From Modicisalibacter tunisiensis (GTDB lineage: Bacteria > Pseudomonadota > Gammaproteobacteria > Pseudomonadales > Halomonadaceae), in the NCBI RefSeq assembly GCF_020148005.1, contig NZ_JAGXFD010000001.1, positions 1,331,337-1,395,336 on the forward strand: a stretch of 64,000 bases of DNA. Reading direction: 5' to 3'. The notes below the pieces were generated by a model. It did no database searches, had not been told where the DNA came from, and worked only from the letters and a program-made list of their open reading frames with translations. The number at the start of each line of letters is the position of its first letter. Position 1 is the first letter of the stretch. The translations under genes and the position numbers were made by a program. This document shows positions 17,549 through 26,007 of the stretch, one piece after another.

Positions 17549-18460
17549 TCAGATCGAGGGGGTCTCGCGGCGGCGGTCGTCGAGCAGGGCGCCACGCCGG
17601 CGCAGGGCCTGGGCGACGCGGTCATGGGTGGCCGGGTCGAGCGGCCCCAGCGGCGTGTCGATCAGCCGCCGGGTCAGGTTCTCGCCGTTGACCACATCCA
17701 GCCCCGGCGGCGCCTTTTCGAGATCGATGCGCCAGCCCGGCAGCACCAGCACGCCGCGTACCGGGATGTCGGCGTTGCACTCTCGCGCCAGCCAGTGGCG
17801 CATCCATTCCGCCGCCTGGCGTGTCTTGCGCAGCGGCTGACGCTCGCTCCACCCGGGGAAGCGCAGGCGCTGGCTCTCCACCGCCACATCGCACTGGGGC
17901 TGGCCGCTGGCGTCCAGCGGAAAGGTGCGGGCCCGGGTCTCGATGACGAAGACGCCGTGGGGCGTCAGCGCCACATGATCGATGGTGAAGGTGTCGCTGG
18001 GGATGTCGTGGAAGACGAAGTAGGGGTGATCCTCCGGGCGAATCAGGCGCTCCAGCTCCTGGCCCACCGCCAGCTCGCAGGCCAGGCCCAGCTTGAGGCG
18101 GCGGATGCGCTGGAAGTCGCGGATCAGCAGCAGGCAGAACAGCAGGACCAGGGCCGAGCAGATCAGGCCGTAGACGGCCCACTCCAGCCAGATCGAGGCG
18201 TCGGTGACGATCATCCGCCCCATGCCGTAGGTCAGCGGGGCGAGAATCACGATCGGCCCCAGTGCCCCGTTGAGGAACAGCCCGGTGAAGGCGTGGTCGA
18301 GGCGATCGCGCAGCGCCTGGCCCGGTTCGCGCAGGGGATGGGCATCGATCGGCGAGCGGATGCGCGCGTCGTGCAGGTTGCGCAGGGCCAGGACGATGGC
18401 CGCGGTGGCGCCCAGCGGCGCGAGGAAGATCAACGGAATCAGGTATTCCAGCCAGGGCAT
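17549..18460 (-). CDS. membrane-anchored NERD-domain protein
   Basis: 303 residues. Three hydrophobic stretches (about 5-30, 65-85 and 92-115) precede a NERD (nuclease-related) domain from about residue 130, recognised by AVGQELERLI, YFVFHDIPSDTFTIDHVAL and the strand HGVFVIETRART, whose D and E-T-R residues fit the restriction-endonuclease-like core. NERD proteins are presumed to act on nucleic acid, but few have been studied. Starts at 18460, 18469 and GTG 18478 are all possible; 18460 has AAGGA eight bases upstream. The convergent RNase T2 gene ends at the adjacent base. Confidence 0.75.
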   Translation of the reverse strand: MPWLEYLIPLIFLAPLGATAAIVLALRNLHDARIRSPIDAHPLREPGQALRDRLDHAFTGLFLNGALGPIVILAPLTYGMGRMIVTDASIWLEWAVYGLICSALVLLFCLLLIRDFQRIRRLKLGLACELAVGQELERLIRPEDHPYFVFHDIPSDTFTIDHVALTPHGVFVIETRARTFPLDASGQPQCDVAVESQRLRFPGWSERQPLRKTRQAAEWMRHWLARECNADIPVRGVLVLPGWRIDLEKAPPGLDVVNGENLTRRLIDTPLGPLDPATHDRVAQALRRRGALLDDRRRETPSI

Positions 18461-18532
18461 CTCAGCCATCCTTGCCACCCGGAAAGACGAGGGCCCATTC
18501 TAGCCAAGCCCGGCGTGGCCGACCATGCGCCG

Positions 18533-19603
18533 CTAGGCGGAACGTGCGGTTCCGCTGTAGGCCACCACCCGGTTGCGCCCCTGCACCCGGGCGCTGTCCA
18601 GCGCCAGCTCGGCCTGCTGCATCCATTCGCCCGGCCGGTTCAGGGTGGTGTGGCATTCGGCCAGGCCGATGCTGAGCGTGCAGGGCAGCAGGCTCTCGCC
18701 CTGGGCCTCGGGCTTGAGGAAGGCCTCGCGCAGCCCGTCGAGCTGCGTGAGCGCCCGGTCCAGGGGCGTCTCGTCCAGCAGCAGGCCGAAGGTCGTGGCG
18801 CCGTGGCGGGCCAGCAGGGCCTCCTCGCCCAGCGTCTCCTGCAGGAAGCGCGCCGTGCGACGCAGGACCTGGTCGCCCATGGCGTGACCGAAGGTGTCGT
18901 TGATGCGCTGGAAGTGGTCGATCTCCAGCAGCGCCAGGCACAGGGGGGGCCGGCCGGTATCGAAATGGCTCTCGATCACCCGCTCCCAGTGGGCACGGTT
19001 GTAGAGGCCGGTGAGGGCGTCGGTGCGCCGCTGGCGGGTTTCGCGGCGCTTCTGCTCGACCAGCTGACAGGCCTGACGGTAGCTGCGCCAGCCGATCATC
19101 AACGGATAGAGCAGCAGCAGCGGCAGGGCGCCCAGCAGGGCGAGCGGCGTGGGCAGCAGCTGCCAGTCGAGTGTCGGCCAGATCAGGGCGCCCACGCCGC
19201 CGCCGGCCAGCCAGGCCAGGGAGCCGGCGGCCAGCAGGCGGGGGCCGCCGACGGCGAGGGTGCCGAGGTTGTAGAGCGCGATCAGCACCGCGCCGGGGAT
19301 CGGCGCGAAGTCGACGGCGGCGACCCAGAAGCCGGTCAGCAGGCCGTCGATCAGCAGGCAGTGACGTTCGGTGCGATGCGGATCGCGCACCCGGGTGGCC
19401 AGGTAGCGGGCCAGATGCGGCCAGCCCAGGCCGTTGAGTGCCAGCAGCATCCACCACGGCCACGCCGGCGGCACCGCCCGCCAGGCGGCGGCCACGGCGA
19501 GCATGCCCAGCGCCAGGCCGACGATCCGGGCCGGGTAGAGGCGTCGGGCAAGCGCCTGACGGGGGTGGCGGGAGGACGCGGTGATGGGGAGCATCGGTGA
19601 CAT
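18533..19603 (-). CDS. MASE2-GGDEF protein with degenerate active site
   Basis: 356 residues. An N-terminal MASE2 membrane sensor (about 15-105, RRLYPARIVGLALGMLAVAA and the PHRTERHCLLIDG segment) and further helices to residue 175 precede a GGDEF domain (about 190-350). The domain keeps DALTGLYNRAHWE and EIDHFQRINDTFGHAMGDQV, but the signature at 268-272 is GATTF instead of GGDEF/GGEEF, and no RxxD inhibitory site precedes it. It is therefore unlikely to make cyclic di-GMP and may instead bind a nucleotide or a partner. The ATG at 19603 is inferred from the family start; its ribosome site is weak. The sirtuin gene diverges from it. Confidence 0.82.
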   Translation of the reverse strand: MSPMLPITASSRHPRQALARRLYPARIVGLALGMLAVAAAWRAVPPAWPWWMLLALNGLGWPHLARYLATRVRDPHRTERHCLLIDGLLTGFWVAAVDFAPIPGAVLIALYNLGTLAVGGPRLLAAGSLAWLAGGGVGALIWPTLDWQLLPTPLALLGALPLLLLYPLMIGWRSYRQACQLVEQKRRETRQRRTDALTGLYNRAHWERVIESHFDTGRPPLCLALLEIDHFQRINDTFGHAMGDQVLRRTARFLQETLGEEALLARHGATTFGLLLDETPLDRALTQLDGLREAFLKPEAQGESLLPCTLSIGLAECHTTLNRPGEWMQQAELALDSARVQGRNRVVAYSGTARSA

Positions 19604-19667
19604 CCGTTCGCGGCGCTGGTACTTGCCATCAGTGTGTGAGACGTTTTTACCTTGACGCAAAAACTCG

Positions 19668-19683
19668 CGACTCGCCAGTCGCC
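19668..19683. promoter_or_regulatory. inverted repeat in the sirtuin leader
   Basis: GCGACT-CGCC-AGTCGC, a perfect six-base dyad located 10 bases before the sirtuin ATG, overlapping three copies of ACTCG. It could form a small hairpin near the ribosome site or bind a regulator. No Shine-Dalgarno is visible there. Confidence 0.35.
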
Positions 19684-19692
19684 ACTCGTCGT

Positions 19693-20568
19693 ATGCCCTT
19701 GCCCGATCATGCTTTCGCGGCCCCTGAGGTCGCCTCTCCTGCACCGGCCGCGCCACTGGCCGCCCTGCGCGCCTTCATCGAGCGCCATCCCCGGCTGATG
19801 GTGCTGACCGGGGCGGGGGTGAGCACCGGCTGCGGCATTCCCGATTACCGTGATGCCAGCGGTGCCTGGAAACGTTCGCCGCCGGTTCGTCACCAGGCGT
19901 TCATGGCCAGCCCGGCGACCCGTCAGCGCTACTGGGCGCGCAGCCTGATCGGCTTTCGTGCCATCCAGCAGGCGCGCCCGGGGCCGGCGCACCGGGCGCT
20001 GGCCGCGCTCGAGGCGCGCGGTCGGGTCACCGCGCTGGTCACCCAGAACGTCGACGGGCTGCACCAGCGCGCCGGATCACGGCGGGTCATCGATCTGCAC
20101 GGCCGGGCCGAGATCGTGCGCTGCATGGGATGCGGTGCGCAGCGCATGCGCCACGACCTGCATGCCGAGCTGGCCGGGGCGAACCCGCACTGGCTGTCGC
20201 TGGAGGCGAAGGTGGGGCCGGACGGCGACGCCGACCTGGACGGGCTCGACTTCTCGACCTTCCGGGGGCCGGCCTGCCCGCGCTGCGGCGACGGCATCTG
20301 GAAGCCCGACGTGGTGTTCTTCGGCGACAGCGTGCCCCGCGCGCGGGTCGCGGCGGCCTTCGCCGCCCTCGAGGCCGCCGATGCGCTGCTCGTGGTCGGC
20401 TCCTCGCTGATGGTCCAGTCGGGCTACCGCTTCGCGCGCCAGGCCGCCCGGGCCGGCCAGCCGATCGCCTGCATCAACCGCGGCCGGACCCGCGCCGATG
20501 ATCTCTACGCCCTGAAGGTCGATGCCCCGGTGGACGCTACCCTGACCGATCTGTTGGCGCCGGGGTGA
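19693..20568 (+). CDS. Sir2-family NAD-dependent protein deacylase
   Basis: 291 residues. The NAD site is intact: LTGAGVSTGCGIPDYRD (about 36-52), TQNVDGLHQRAG and the catalytic His of IDLHGRAEIV. A zinc-binding pair CMGCG and CPRCG is split by a 40-residue insertion, and VVGSSLMVQSGYRF forms the ribose-binding segment. It removes acyl groups from lysines using NAD. The sequence resembles class II (SIRT4-like) bacterial sirtuins. The start at 19693 is the first ATG before the conserved domain; the frame is open to 19597. In acetate-using bacteria sirtuins reactivate acetylated Acs, and an acs gene is in this window, but any link is inference. Confidence 0.9.
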   Translation: MPLPDHAFAAPEVASPAPAAPLAALRAFIERHPRLMVLTGAGVSTGCGIPDYRDASGAWKRSPPVRHQAFMASPATRQRYWARSLIGFRAIQQARPGPAHRALAALEARGRVTALVTQNVDGLHQRAGSRRVIDLHGRAEIVRCMGCGAQRMRHDLHAELAGANPHWLSLEAKVGPDGDADLDGLDFSTFRGPACPRCGDGIWKPDVVFFGDSVPRARVAAAFAALEAADALLVVGSSLMVQSGYRFARQAARAGQPIACINRGRTRADDLYALKVDAPVDATLTDLLAPG

Positions 20569-20602
20569 CGCGGCTCCCTTTGGGGGCGGCCGTCAATGCA
20601 AG

Positions 20603-20627
20603 GCGCCCGTGCCGATGGCACGGGCGC
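20603..20627. terminator. strong hairpin between convergent genes
   Basis: Perfect 11-base stem GCGCCCGTGCC with GGCACGGGCGC and a GAT loop, lying between the convergent sirtuin and aldo/keto reductase genes. It lacks a T-tract on either side but can act for both directions. Confidence 0.6.
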
Positions 20628-20652
20628 GTATCCTGATTCCGCGGTAAACGTC

Positions 20653-21645
20653 TCAGCGGCTCGGCGGGGCCATGAACTCCGGTCCCACCGGATCGGTAAT
20701 ATGGGTCTCGAGGATACGATCGATCTCGGTCAGGTCGTCCCGGCTCAGTTTCCAGCCGTCGATGGCATCGAGCGGGTCCATCTGATCGGGGCGCCGTCCG
20801 CCCCACAGGGCGATGCCGTTGGCGTGGCTGTCGAGCAGCCAGCGCACGGCGAGCTCGAGCACGCGCTTGCCGTGCCGCTCGCGGGCCAGCTCGTCGAGTG
20901 CGGCGACCGCCGCCAGATACTGATCGAAGCGCGGCTGCTGGAACTTGGGATCGGACTGGCGCAGGTCGTCGCCCTGAAAGCGCGACTCGCGGGACATCTT
21001 GCCGCTCAGCAGGCCGCGACACAGCGCGCCATAGGTGAGCATGGCCAGGTTCTCGCGCTCGGCGTAGGGGATGATGTCGCGCTCGGCCTCGCGCTCGAAG
21101 AGGTTGAGCGGCGGCTGAACGGTGTGCAGTGGCGCGACCTCGCGAAATGCCCGGCACTGTTCGGGCGAGAAGTTGCTGACGCCGATGGCGCGGATCTTGC
21201 CGGCCTGATGGAGCCGCTGCAGGGCGCCGGCGGTCTCCTCCATGGGCGTCTTCGGGTCCGGCCAGTGCACCTGATAGATATCGAGGGTGTCGGTGCGCAG
21301 TCGGCGCAGCGAGTCCTCGACCTCCTGCTCGATGCGACGCGCCGTGGCGTTGCGCACCACCCCGTCGATGCCGTCGCCCCATTCCAGCGCCACCTTGGTG
21401 GCGAGCACCACGTCGTTGCGTCGTCCGCCGTCGGCGAGTGCCTTGCCGACGACTTCCTCGGCATGACCGAAGCCATAGGCCGGGGCGGTATCGATCAGCG
21501 TGACGCCCTTGTCGAGCGCGGCATGAATGGTGCGGATCGCCTGGTCATCGTCGGTGCCGCCCCATTGCTTGCCGCCCATCGCCCAGGTGCCGAGGCCGAT
21601 GCGCGTCGGAGTCAGGTCGGTGCCGGGAATGCGGAGGGTTTCCAT
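20653..21645 (-). CDS. aldo/keto reductase
   Basis: 330 residues, a complete (beta/alpha)8 aldo/keto reductase. The catalytic tetrad region is present: Asp and Tyr in TLIDTAPAYGFGHAEEVVG, Lys in DVVLATKVALE and His in DIYQVHWPDPKTP. GVSNFSPEQCRAF and the C-terminal QMDPLDAIDGWKLS fit NADPH-binding members close to the YdjG/general stress groups. It reduces aldehydes or ketones; the substrate is unknown. The ATG is at the family-typical place. It converges on the sirtuin gene with a hairpin between. Confidence 0.9.
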   Translation of the reverse strand: METLRIPGTDLTPTRIGLGTWAMGGKQWGGTDDDQAIRTIHAALDKGVTLIDTAPAYGFGHAEEVVGKALADGGRRNDVVLATKVALEWGDGIDGVVRNATARRIEQEVEDSLRRLRTDTLDIYQVHWPDPKTPMEETAGALQRLHQAGKIRAIGVSNFSPEQCRAFREVAPLHTVQPPLNLFEREAERDIIPYAERENLAMLTYGALCRGLLSGKMSRESRFQGDDLRQSDPKFQQPRFDQYLAAVAALDELARERHGKRVLELAVRWLLDSHANGIALWGGRRPDQMDPLDAIDGWKLSRDDLTEIDRILETHITDPVGPEFMAPPSR

Positions 21646-21732
21646 GCGTGTCTCCCTGTGACGGTGTCCCTGAATGCCCTCAGGCTGGGTCGCGAGGCCG
21701 GGTTTGGCAAGTACCGAGTCGGCCTCGTGACA

Positions 21733-22149
21733 TCAGGGCCGGGAGACGGGGGCCACCGGCACCTCGATACGCCCCGGAGAGGCCGCATCGCCGGTGAGCA
21801 CGGGAACCGGTTTGGGCGAGGTGTAGAGCAGCCGTCCGTCGGCGCGGATCGACGCGCTCAGCACGTAGCGCCGCCCGCCCTCGATGGCGTTGTCGTCGTA
21901 GCGCAGCACCACCGGAATCGGCCCGCCGCCGAGCCGCGTGTAGGTGGCCTCGGCCACTGTGGCCGCCTTGGCGCCGGCCTCGCGCAGGGTAACCGTGAGT
22001 TCGGCATTGCGCGGCAGCGCCAGGGGCTGGTCGCTGACGATGCGGGCCTCGAGGTTGGCGAAGCGCGGTGTCAGGGCGCAGGCGGTCAAGGCGAGCAGCA
22101 CGGCGCCGGTGGCGAGAAGGCGGCACAGCGAGCCGGACGAGCGGGGCAT
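21733..22149 (-). CDS. YbaY-family lipoprotein
   Basis: 138 residues. A lipoprotein signal ends in LLALTAC, giving a lipidated Cys at about residue 24. The mature part fits the YbaY/YscW domain: LPRNAELTVTLREAG, PIPVVLRYDDNAIEGGRRYV and DGRLLYTS are its conserved strands. Such proteins are outer-membrane lipoproteins of uncertain role, related to pilot proteins. Start 22149 is preferred over 22155 because CGGAG then stands six bases upstream. It lies between the aldo/keto reductase and the SUI1 gene on the same strand. Confidence 0.82.
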   Translation of the reverse strand: MPRSSGSLCRLLATGAVLLALTACALTPRFANLEARIVSDQPLALPRNAELTVTLREAGAKAATVAEATYTRLGGGPIPVVLRYDDNAIEGGRRYVLSASIRADGRLLYTSPKPVPVLTGDAASPGRIEVPVAPVSRP

Positions 22150-22198
22150 GGGCATCTCCGAAGGCGGTGGAAACGGCAGTGCGGGGGCGTGGCGGCGC

Positions 22199-22573
22199 TC
22201 AGCCGCCGGCCAGCTTGACGGTATAGCCCCGCGACTCGAGCTCGGCCTTGAGGCTCTGGCGATGATCGCCCTGGATCTCGATCACCCCGTCCTTGACCGC
22301 GCCGCCGGTGCCGCAGCGCTTCTTGAGCGCCTTGGCCAGGGCCTTGAGCTCGTCGTGTACCAGCGGCACACCGCTCACGGTGGTCACGCCCTTGCCCTTG
22401 CGCCCGCTGATCTCGCGGCGGAGGCGCACGACGCCGTCGAGGGTGGCGAGGCGCGCGGCCTCGGCGTCATCGGCACAGCGGCACTCGGCGATGGGCTGGC
22501 GGCAGTCGGGACAGGTCTCGCCATGCTCGGTGGAGTAGACGAGACCGCGCAGCTGGTCCTGAAGGGAGGCCAT
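22199..22573 (-). CDS. yciH: SUI1/YciH-family translation factor
   Basis: 124 residues. Four Cys in CPDCRQPIAECRC (about residues 21-33) form a small zinc-binding-like knuckle, then the SUI1 (eIF1-like) domain runs from residue 48: GRKGKGVTTVSGVP, LKALAKALKKRCGTGGAVKDG and VIEIQGDHRQSLKAELESRG are the signature strands. E. coli YciH affects start-codon fidelity and is non-essential. AGGAG precedes the ATG. It is located 49 bases upstream of the YbaY-like gene in the same direction and may be co-transcribed. Confidence 0.93.
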   Translation of the reverse strand: MASLQDQLRGLVYSTEHGETCPDCRQPIAECRCADDAEAARLATLDGVVRLRREISGRKGKGVTTVSGVPLVHDELKALAKALKKRCGTGGAVKDGVIEIQGDHRQSLKAELESRGYTVKLAGG

Positions 22574-22667
22574 GCGGCGGCTCCTGTTGGCGGCGATGGA
22601 TGAGTCTCGATGATAGCGCATCCCGCGCCGACGCGGCGATCGCCGCGCCGGCAAGGCATGCAGCGCC

Positions 22668-23357
22668 CTACCGGGCCAGGGCCGCCGGCGGCTCGAGGTG
22701 CGCGGCCAGGCCGGCGAGCAGGCCAGGGAGCTCGCGCATGTCGTGCATGGCGATCGCTCCCGGCGGGGTGACTTCGGTGTCCGGGAAGCGGTTGATGTGG
22801 ATGACGTGCATCCCGGCGCTCAGGCCGGCGGCGACCCCCACGGCGGCATCGTCGATGACCACGCACCGCGATGGCGCGTGGCCCATGCCGAGGGCGGCGT
22901 GACGGAACAGGCCCGGGTCGGGCTTCCAGCAGTTCAGGGTATAGCCGCTGTAGAGCCGATCGCCGAAGTGCGGGCGCAGCCGGGTGCTGTCGAGAGCGTT
23001 GCGGATCTTGTGTTCGGGGCCGTTGGAGGCCACGCAGCGCGGATGATGCGCCAGTCGCTCGAGGGTCTCGCGGACGTGGGGGATGGGCTGGAGCTCACTG
23101 GCCATGCGTCGCGCCAGCGTGGCGCGCATCTCGGCCTCCGTGGCGGCGCGGACGCCGGGGTCGAGGGTGCCGTGGCGGCGTTCCAGCTCGGCGACGATGG
23201 TCATGAAGCGGACGCCGCGGAACTCCTCCATGTATTGCCGGGCAACGAAGGGAAGGCCGGCACGGTTGAGTGCGTCGGCCATCACTTCCGCGAGGAGCGG
23301 TTCGCTGTCCACCAGGGTGCCATCGCAGTCAAACAGCAGACAGAAGGGTTGGTGCAT
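22668..23357 (-). CDS. HAD-superfamily phosphatase (beta-phosphoglucomutase-like)
   Basis: 229 residues. All four HAD motifs are visible: FDCDGTLVDSE (nucleophile Asp about residue 10), VASNG, the Lys in CWKPDPGLF and VIDDAAVGV. The cap lies between motifs I and II, so it is subclass IA. These enzymes dephosphorylate small metabolites or isomerise sugar phosphates; the substrate is not predictable. It resembles the YieH/Gph-like group. The ATG at 23357 gives the family start; its ribosome site is weak. The next gene in the same direction is the YciH factor, 94 bases on. Confidence 0.87.
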   Translation of the reverse strand: MHQPFCLLFDCDGTLVDSEPLLAEVMADALNRAGLPFVARQYMEEFRGVRFMTIVAELERRHGTLDPGVRAATEAEMRATLARRMASELQPIPHVRETLERLAHHPRCVASNGPEHKIRNALDSTRLRPHFGDRLYSGYTLNCWKPDPGLFRHAALGMGHAPSRCVVIDDAAVGVAAGLSAGMHVIHINRFPDTEVTPPGAIAMHDMRELPGLLAGLAAHLEPPAALAR

Positions 23358-23478
23358 GGGTCGTGTCTCTTGCGGCCAGCCCTGGCGTGGGGCTCTTGTC
23401 TCCATTTATCGGCAGGGACGGCACGCGGTTGAGCATGATGTTGCGGACTTAAAGAACGCTGTTTCTTAATACTCTAGC

Positions 23479-24720
23479 TCATCGTGGCGAATTTGTCGCC
23501 CGGCGGGCCGCCGACGCCCCGTCGGAGGGCGCGATGCCGTCGCGCGTGGTCTCGTCCGGCGTGTCGCCCGGGTGCAGGACGACCCGGTTGCGGCCCTGGC
23601 GCTTGGCGGTATAGGCCGTGAGATCGGCGTCGTGGATCAGGCGGTCGATGTCCACGGCGCGGTCTTCCGTCGGCAGACAGCTGGCGACACCGATGCTGGC
23701 GGTCAGAGGCAGCGGCGGGACTGCCGCGTCGGGCAGCCGCAGTGGCGTGGCGGCGATCGTCGCGCGGATCCGCTCGGCGACATCGACTGCCTGCGCGGGC
23801 GAGGTCGCCGGCAGCAGGAGCACGAATTCCTCGCCACCGTAGCGGGCGAGCAGGTCGCCGGGGCGGCGACACTGCTGCAGCCGTGCGGCCACCTTGGCGA
23901 TGGCCCGGTCGCCGGCGCGATGCCCGAAGGTGTCGTTGATCCGCTTGAAATGGTCGATGTCGATGAACAGCAGGCTCGCCGGCTGCTTGTGGCGGTGATG
24001 ACGCCTCAGGCTGCGCAGGCCTTCATGGAGGAAATGACGTCGGTTGGCCAGGCCGGTGAGGCTGTCGGTGACGGCCTGGTGTTCCATGCGGCAGCGGTAG
24101 CGATACAGGCGCCAGTAGAGGGACTCGACGAAGCCGCGCAACGCCAGCACGGGGGGCAGGCTGACCAGCATGTAGGCCAGGTAGACCCGGCGATCGAAGT
24201 CGTCGTAGCCGCCCAGCCAGGCGACCAGTAGGGGGAACAGGGTGATCGCCGAGAGCACCAGGGTCGACAGGCGCAGCGACTGGCCGAGCAGCAGGAAGGG
24301 CATGAAGATGAAGAAGTACAGGAAGCCGCCCATGCCGTAGGCCCGGCCGTGCTCGAACAGGCTGAGAACGTCCAGGAAGCTGGCCTCGACGAACAGCGGC
24401 ACCGCCAGGGTGGCGGTGCGCGACCATCGGCTGTGAATGCCGTGGCGCGTGGCCAGTGCCCAGGCCAGCACCGCCCCGGCCTCCGCCACCCGGTGGCCGA
24501 TGGCGTCACCGGCGTGGTCGGCGTCGAGGGCGAAGTCCCAGCTGATGTTGCACAGCACGAAAAGGGCGGTCAGGCACAGCGAGCCGACCGTGAAGCGCGT
24601 GTAGTCGCGTGCCTTGGCCCGGCGGTAGTCGACGTCGCCCTGGGCATGCCAGAGCGCCGCCAGGCGGCGAGTGTAGTCGCCGAGGCGTGCGGTATCGGCC
24701 GACAGCCCGCAAGAGCGCAT
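23479..24720 (-). CDS. membrane diguanylate cyclase
   Basis: 413 residues. Six or so N-terminal helices (residues 45-205) form an uncharacterised membrane sensor, then a GGDEF domain (about 215-385). The active site is intact: GGEEF at 295-299, with the RxxD inhibitory site RPGD at 286-289 exactly five residues before it, and DIDHFKRINDTFGHRAGD. It should make cyclic di-GMP from GTP with product inhibition. The C-terminal 30 residues are polar and disordered. The contrast with the degenerate GGDEF protein at 18533-19603 is clear. A TATACT element at 24802-24807 is a possible -10 box. Confidence 0.92.
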   Translation of the reverse strand: MRSCGLSADTARLGDYTRRLAALWHAQGDVDYRRAKARDYTRFTVGSLCLTALFVLCNISWDFALDADHAGDAIGHRVAEAGAVLAWALATRHGIHSRWSRTATLAVPLFVEASFLDVLSLFEHGRAYGMGGFLYFFIFMPFLLLGQSLRLSTLVLSAITLFPLLVAWLGGYDDFDRRVYLAYMLVSLPPVLALRGFVESLYWRLYRYRCRMEHQAVTDSLTGLANRRHFLHEGLRSLRRHHRHKQPASLLFIDIDHFKRINDTFGHRAGDRAIAKVAARLQQCRRPGDLLARYGGEEFVLLLPATSPAQAVDVAERIRATIAATPLRLPDAAVPPLPLTASIGVASCLPTEDRAVDIDRLIHDADLTAYTAKRQGRNRVVLHPGDTPDETTRDGIAPSDGASAARRATNSPR

Positions 24721-24801
24721 GATCGGTTCCCTGCTGTGGGCCCATGTGAGAAGTCTCCGGGGGCGTTATTGTCGTGGCCACGGCAATGCGTCGCGCTGTC
24801 G

Positions 24802-24807
24802 AGTATA
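24802..24807 (-). promoter_or_regulatory. possible -10 box for the diguanylate cyclase gene
   Basis: TATACT on the minus strand, 81 bases upstream of the cyclase ATG. The -35 region is poor, so this is a tentative call. Confidence 0.3.
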
Positions 24808-24848
24808 GCCCAGGTTATACAGAGCGGACCTCGGCCGAAAGGATGAGG

Positions 24849-25835
24849 TCAGTCGTGCCGAGCGTGCCAGGCGGCCTCGTTGACCAGACTGATCGGTCGC
24901 TCGCCACGCAGCGCCCGGGCGATGTTGTCGACCGCCCGCTGGGCCATGGCGTCGCGGGTCTCGACGGTCGCCGAGCCAATGTGCGGCAGCGCGACCACGT
25001 TGGCCATCCGCGGCAGCGGCGAATCGGCCGGCAGCGGCTCCTGCGCGAAGACGTCCAGGCCCGCGGCGCGAATCTCGCCGGCCTCGAGGGCGGCGATCAG
25101 TGCCGGCTCGTCGACCACCTTGCCGCGGGCGATGTTGACGAAGATCGCGCTCGGCTTCATGCGCGCGAACTGCGCGGCGCCGAACAGGTGGGTGGTCTCG
25201 GCGGTCAGCGGCACGGTGACGCAGACGAAGTCGGCCTCGGCGAGCAGTTCGTCGAGCTCGCGGCGCCGGGCGCCGAGTTCGCGTTCCAGCTCGGGCTTGG
25301 GCGAGGCGTTGGAGTAGAGCACCGGCATGCCGAAGCCCAGGGCGCCGCGACGCGCCACGGCGGCGCCGATGCGTCCCAGGCCGACCATGCCCAGGGTCTT
25401 GCCATGCACGTCGCTGCCGAACTGCGCCTCGCCGATACTCGCCTGCCAGTCGCCGCGCCTGACGAAGTCGGCCAGCTCCACGACCCGTCGGGCGGTGGCC
25501 ATGATCAGCGCGAAGCCGGTGTCGGCGGTGGTCTCGGTGAGCACGTCCGGGGTGTTGCACAGCAGGATGTCGCGACGGGTCAGCTCGTCGATCGGGTAGT
25601 TGTCGACGCCCACCGAGATGCTGGCGATGGCTTCCAGGTGCGGGGCGTCGTCGAGCAGCGCCGGGGTGATCGGCAGGCCGGCGCCGACCAGCCCGTGGGC
25701 CTCGCGCAGCGCCTCGCGGAAGGCCGGGTCGTCGGGCGAGTCGAGCTCGGGGAAGTAGTCGACGCGGAAGTGCTCGCTGAGCTGTTCCAGGTGGTGCTGC
25801 TTGAGACGGCGAAAGGCGGTGATGCGTTTCTTCAT
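24849..25835 (-). CDS. 2-hydroxyacid dehydrogenase, 2-ketogluconate/glyoxylate reductase type (KguD/GhrB-like)
   Basis: 328 residues. The NAD(P) Rossmann motif GLGRIGAAVARRGALGFGM is at about 150-170, catalytic Arg in VNIARGKVV, Glu in DVFAQEPLP and His in LPHIGSATVETRDAM. The stretch ISVGVDNYPIDELTRRDI and LTETTADTGFALIMATARR are typical of the GhrB/TkrA/KguD group, which reduces 2-ketogluconate (or its 6-phosphate), hydroxypyruvate or glyoxylate. Placement two genes from a ketogluconate-type kinase favours a role in ketogluconate use, as with Pseudomonas kguK-kguD, but that is inference. GGAG lies five bases before the ATG. Confidence 0.88.
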   Translation of the reverse strand: MKKRITAFRRLKQHHLEQLSEHFRVDYFPELDSPDDPAFREALREAHGLVGAGLPITPALLDDAPHLEAIASISVGVDNYPIDELTRRDILLCNTPDVLTETTADTGFALIMATARRVVELADFVRRGDWQASIGEAQFGSDVHGKTLGMVGLGRIGAAVARRGALGFGMPVLYSNASPKPELERELGARRRELDELLAEADFVCVTVPLTAETTHLFGAAQFARMKPSAIFVNIARGKVVDEPALIAALEAGEIRAAGLDVFAQEPLPADSPLPRMANVVALPHIGSATVETRDAMAQRAVDNIARALRGERPISLVNEAAWHARHD

Positions 25836-25973
25836 GATGGCTCCGGGTATGGGGTCGGGAGGGGCATTCACGCCGGTGTCGGCAGTGTGGCCGCCGGGCG
25901 GCGCCCCGGCATGCCCTTCAGGGTATCGCATGTTCCGTGTCTGCCGCGCCCGCCCTGTTGCCGGTGGCCGATG

Positions 25974-26002
25974 GCCTGTCGCCTGCCGGGCAGGCGACAG
26001 GC
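25974..26002 (-). terminator. strong hairpin after the 57-residue gene
   Basis: Twelve-base perfect stem (GCCTGTCGCCTG with CAGGCGACAGGC, five-base loop) beginning six bases after the stop codon of the small leftward gene. There is no T-tract. It separates that gene from the reductase gene downstream. Confidence 0.6.
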
Positions 26003-26007
26003 GGGTC

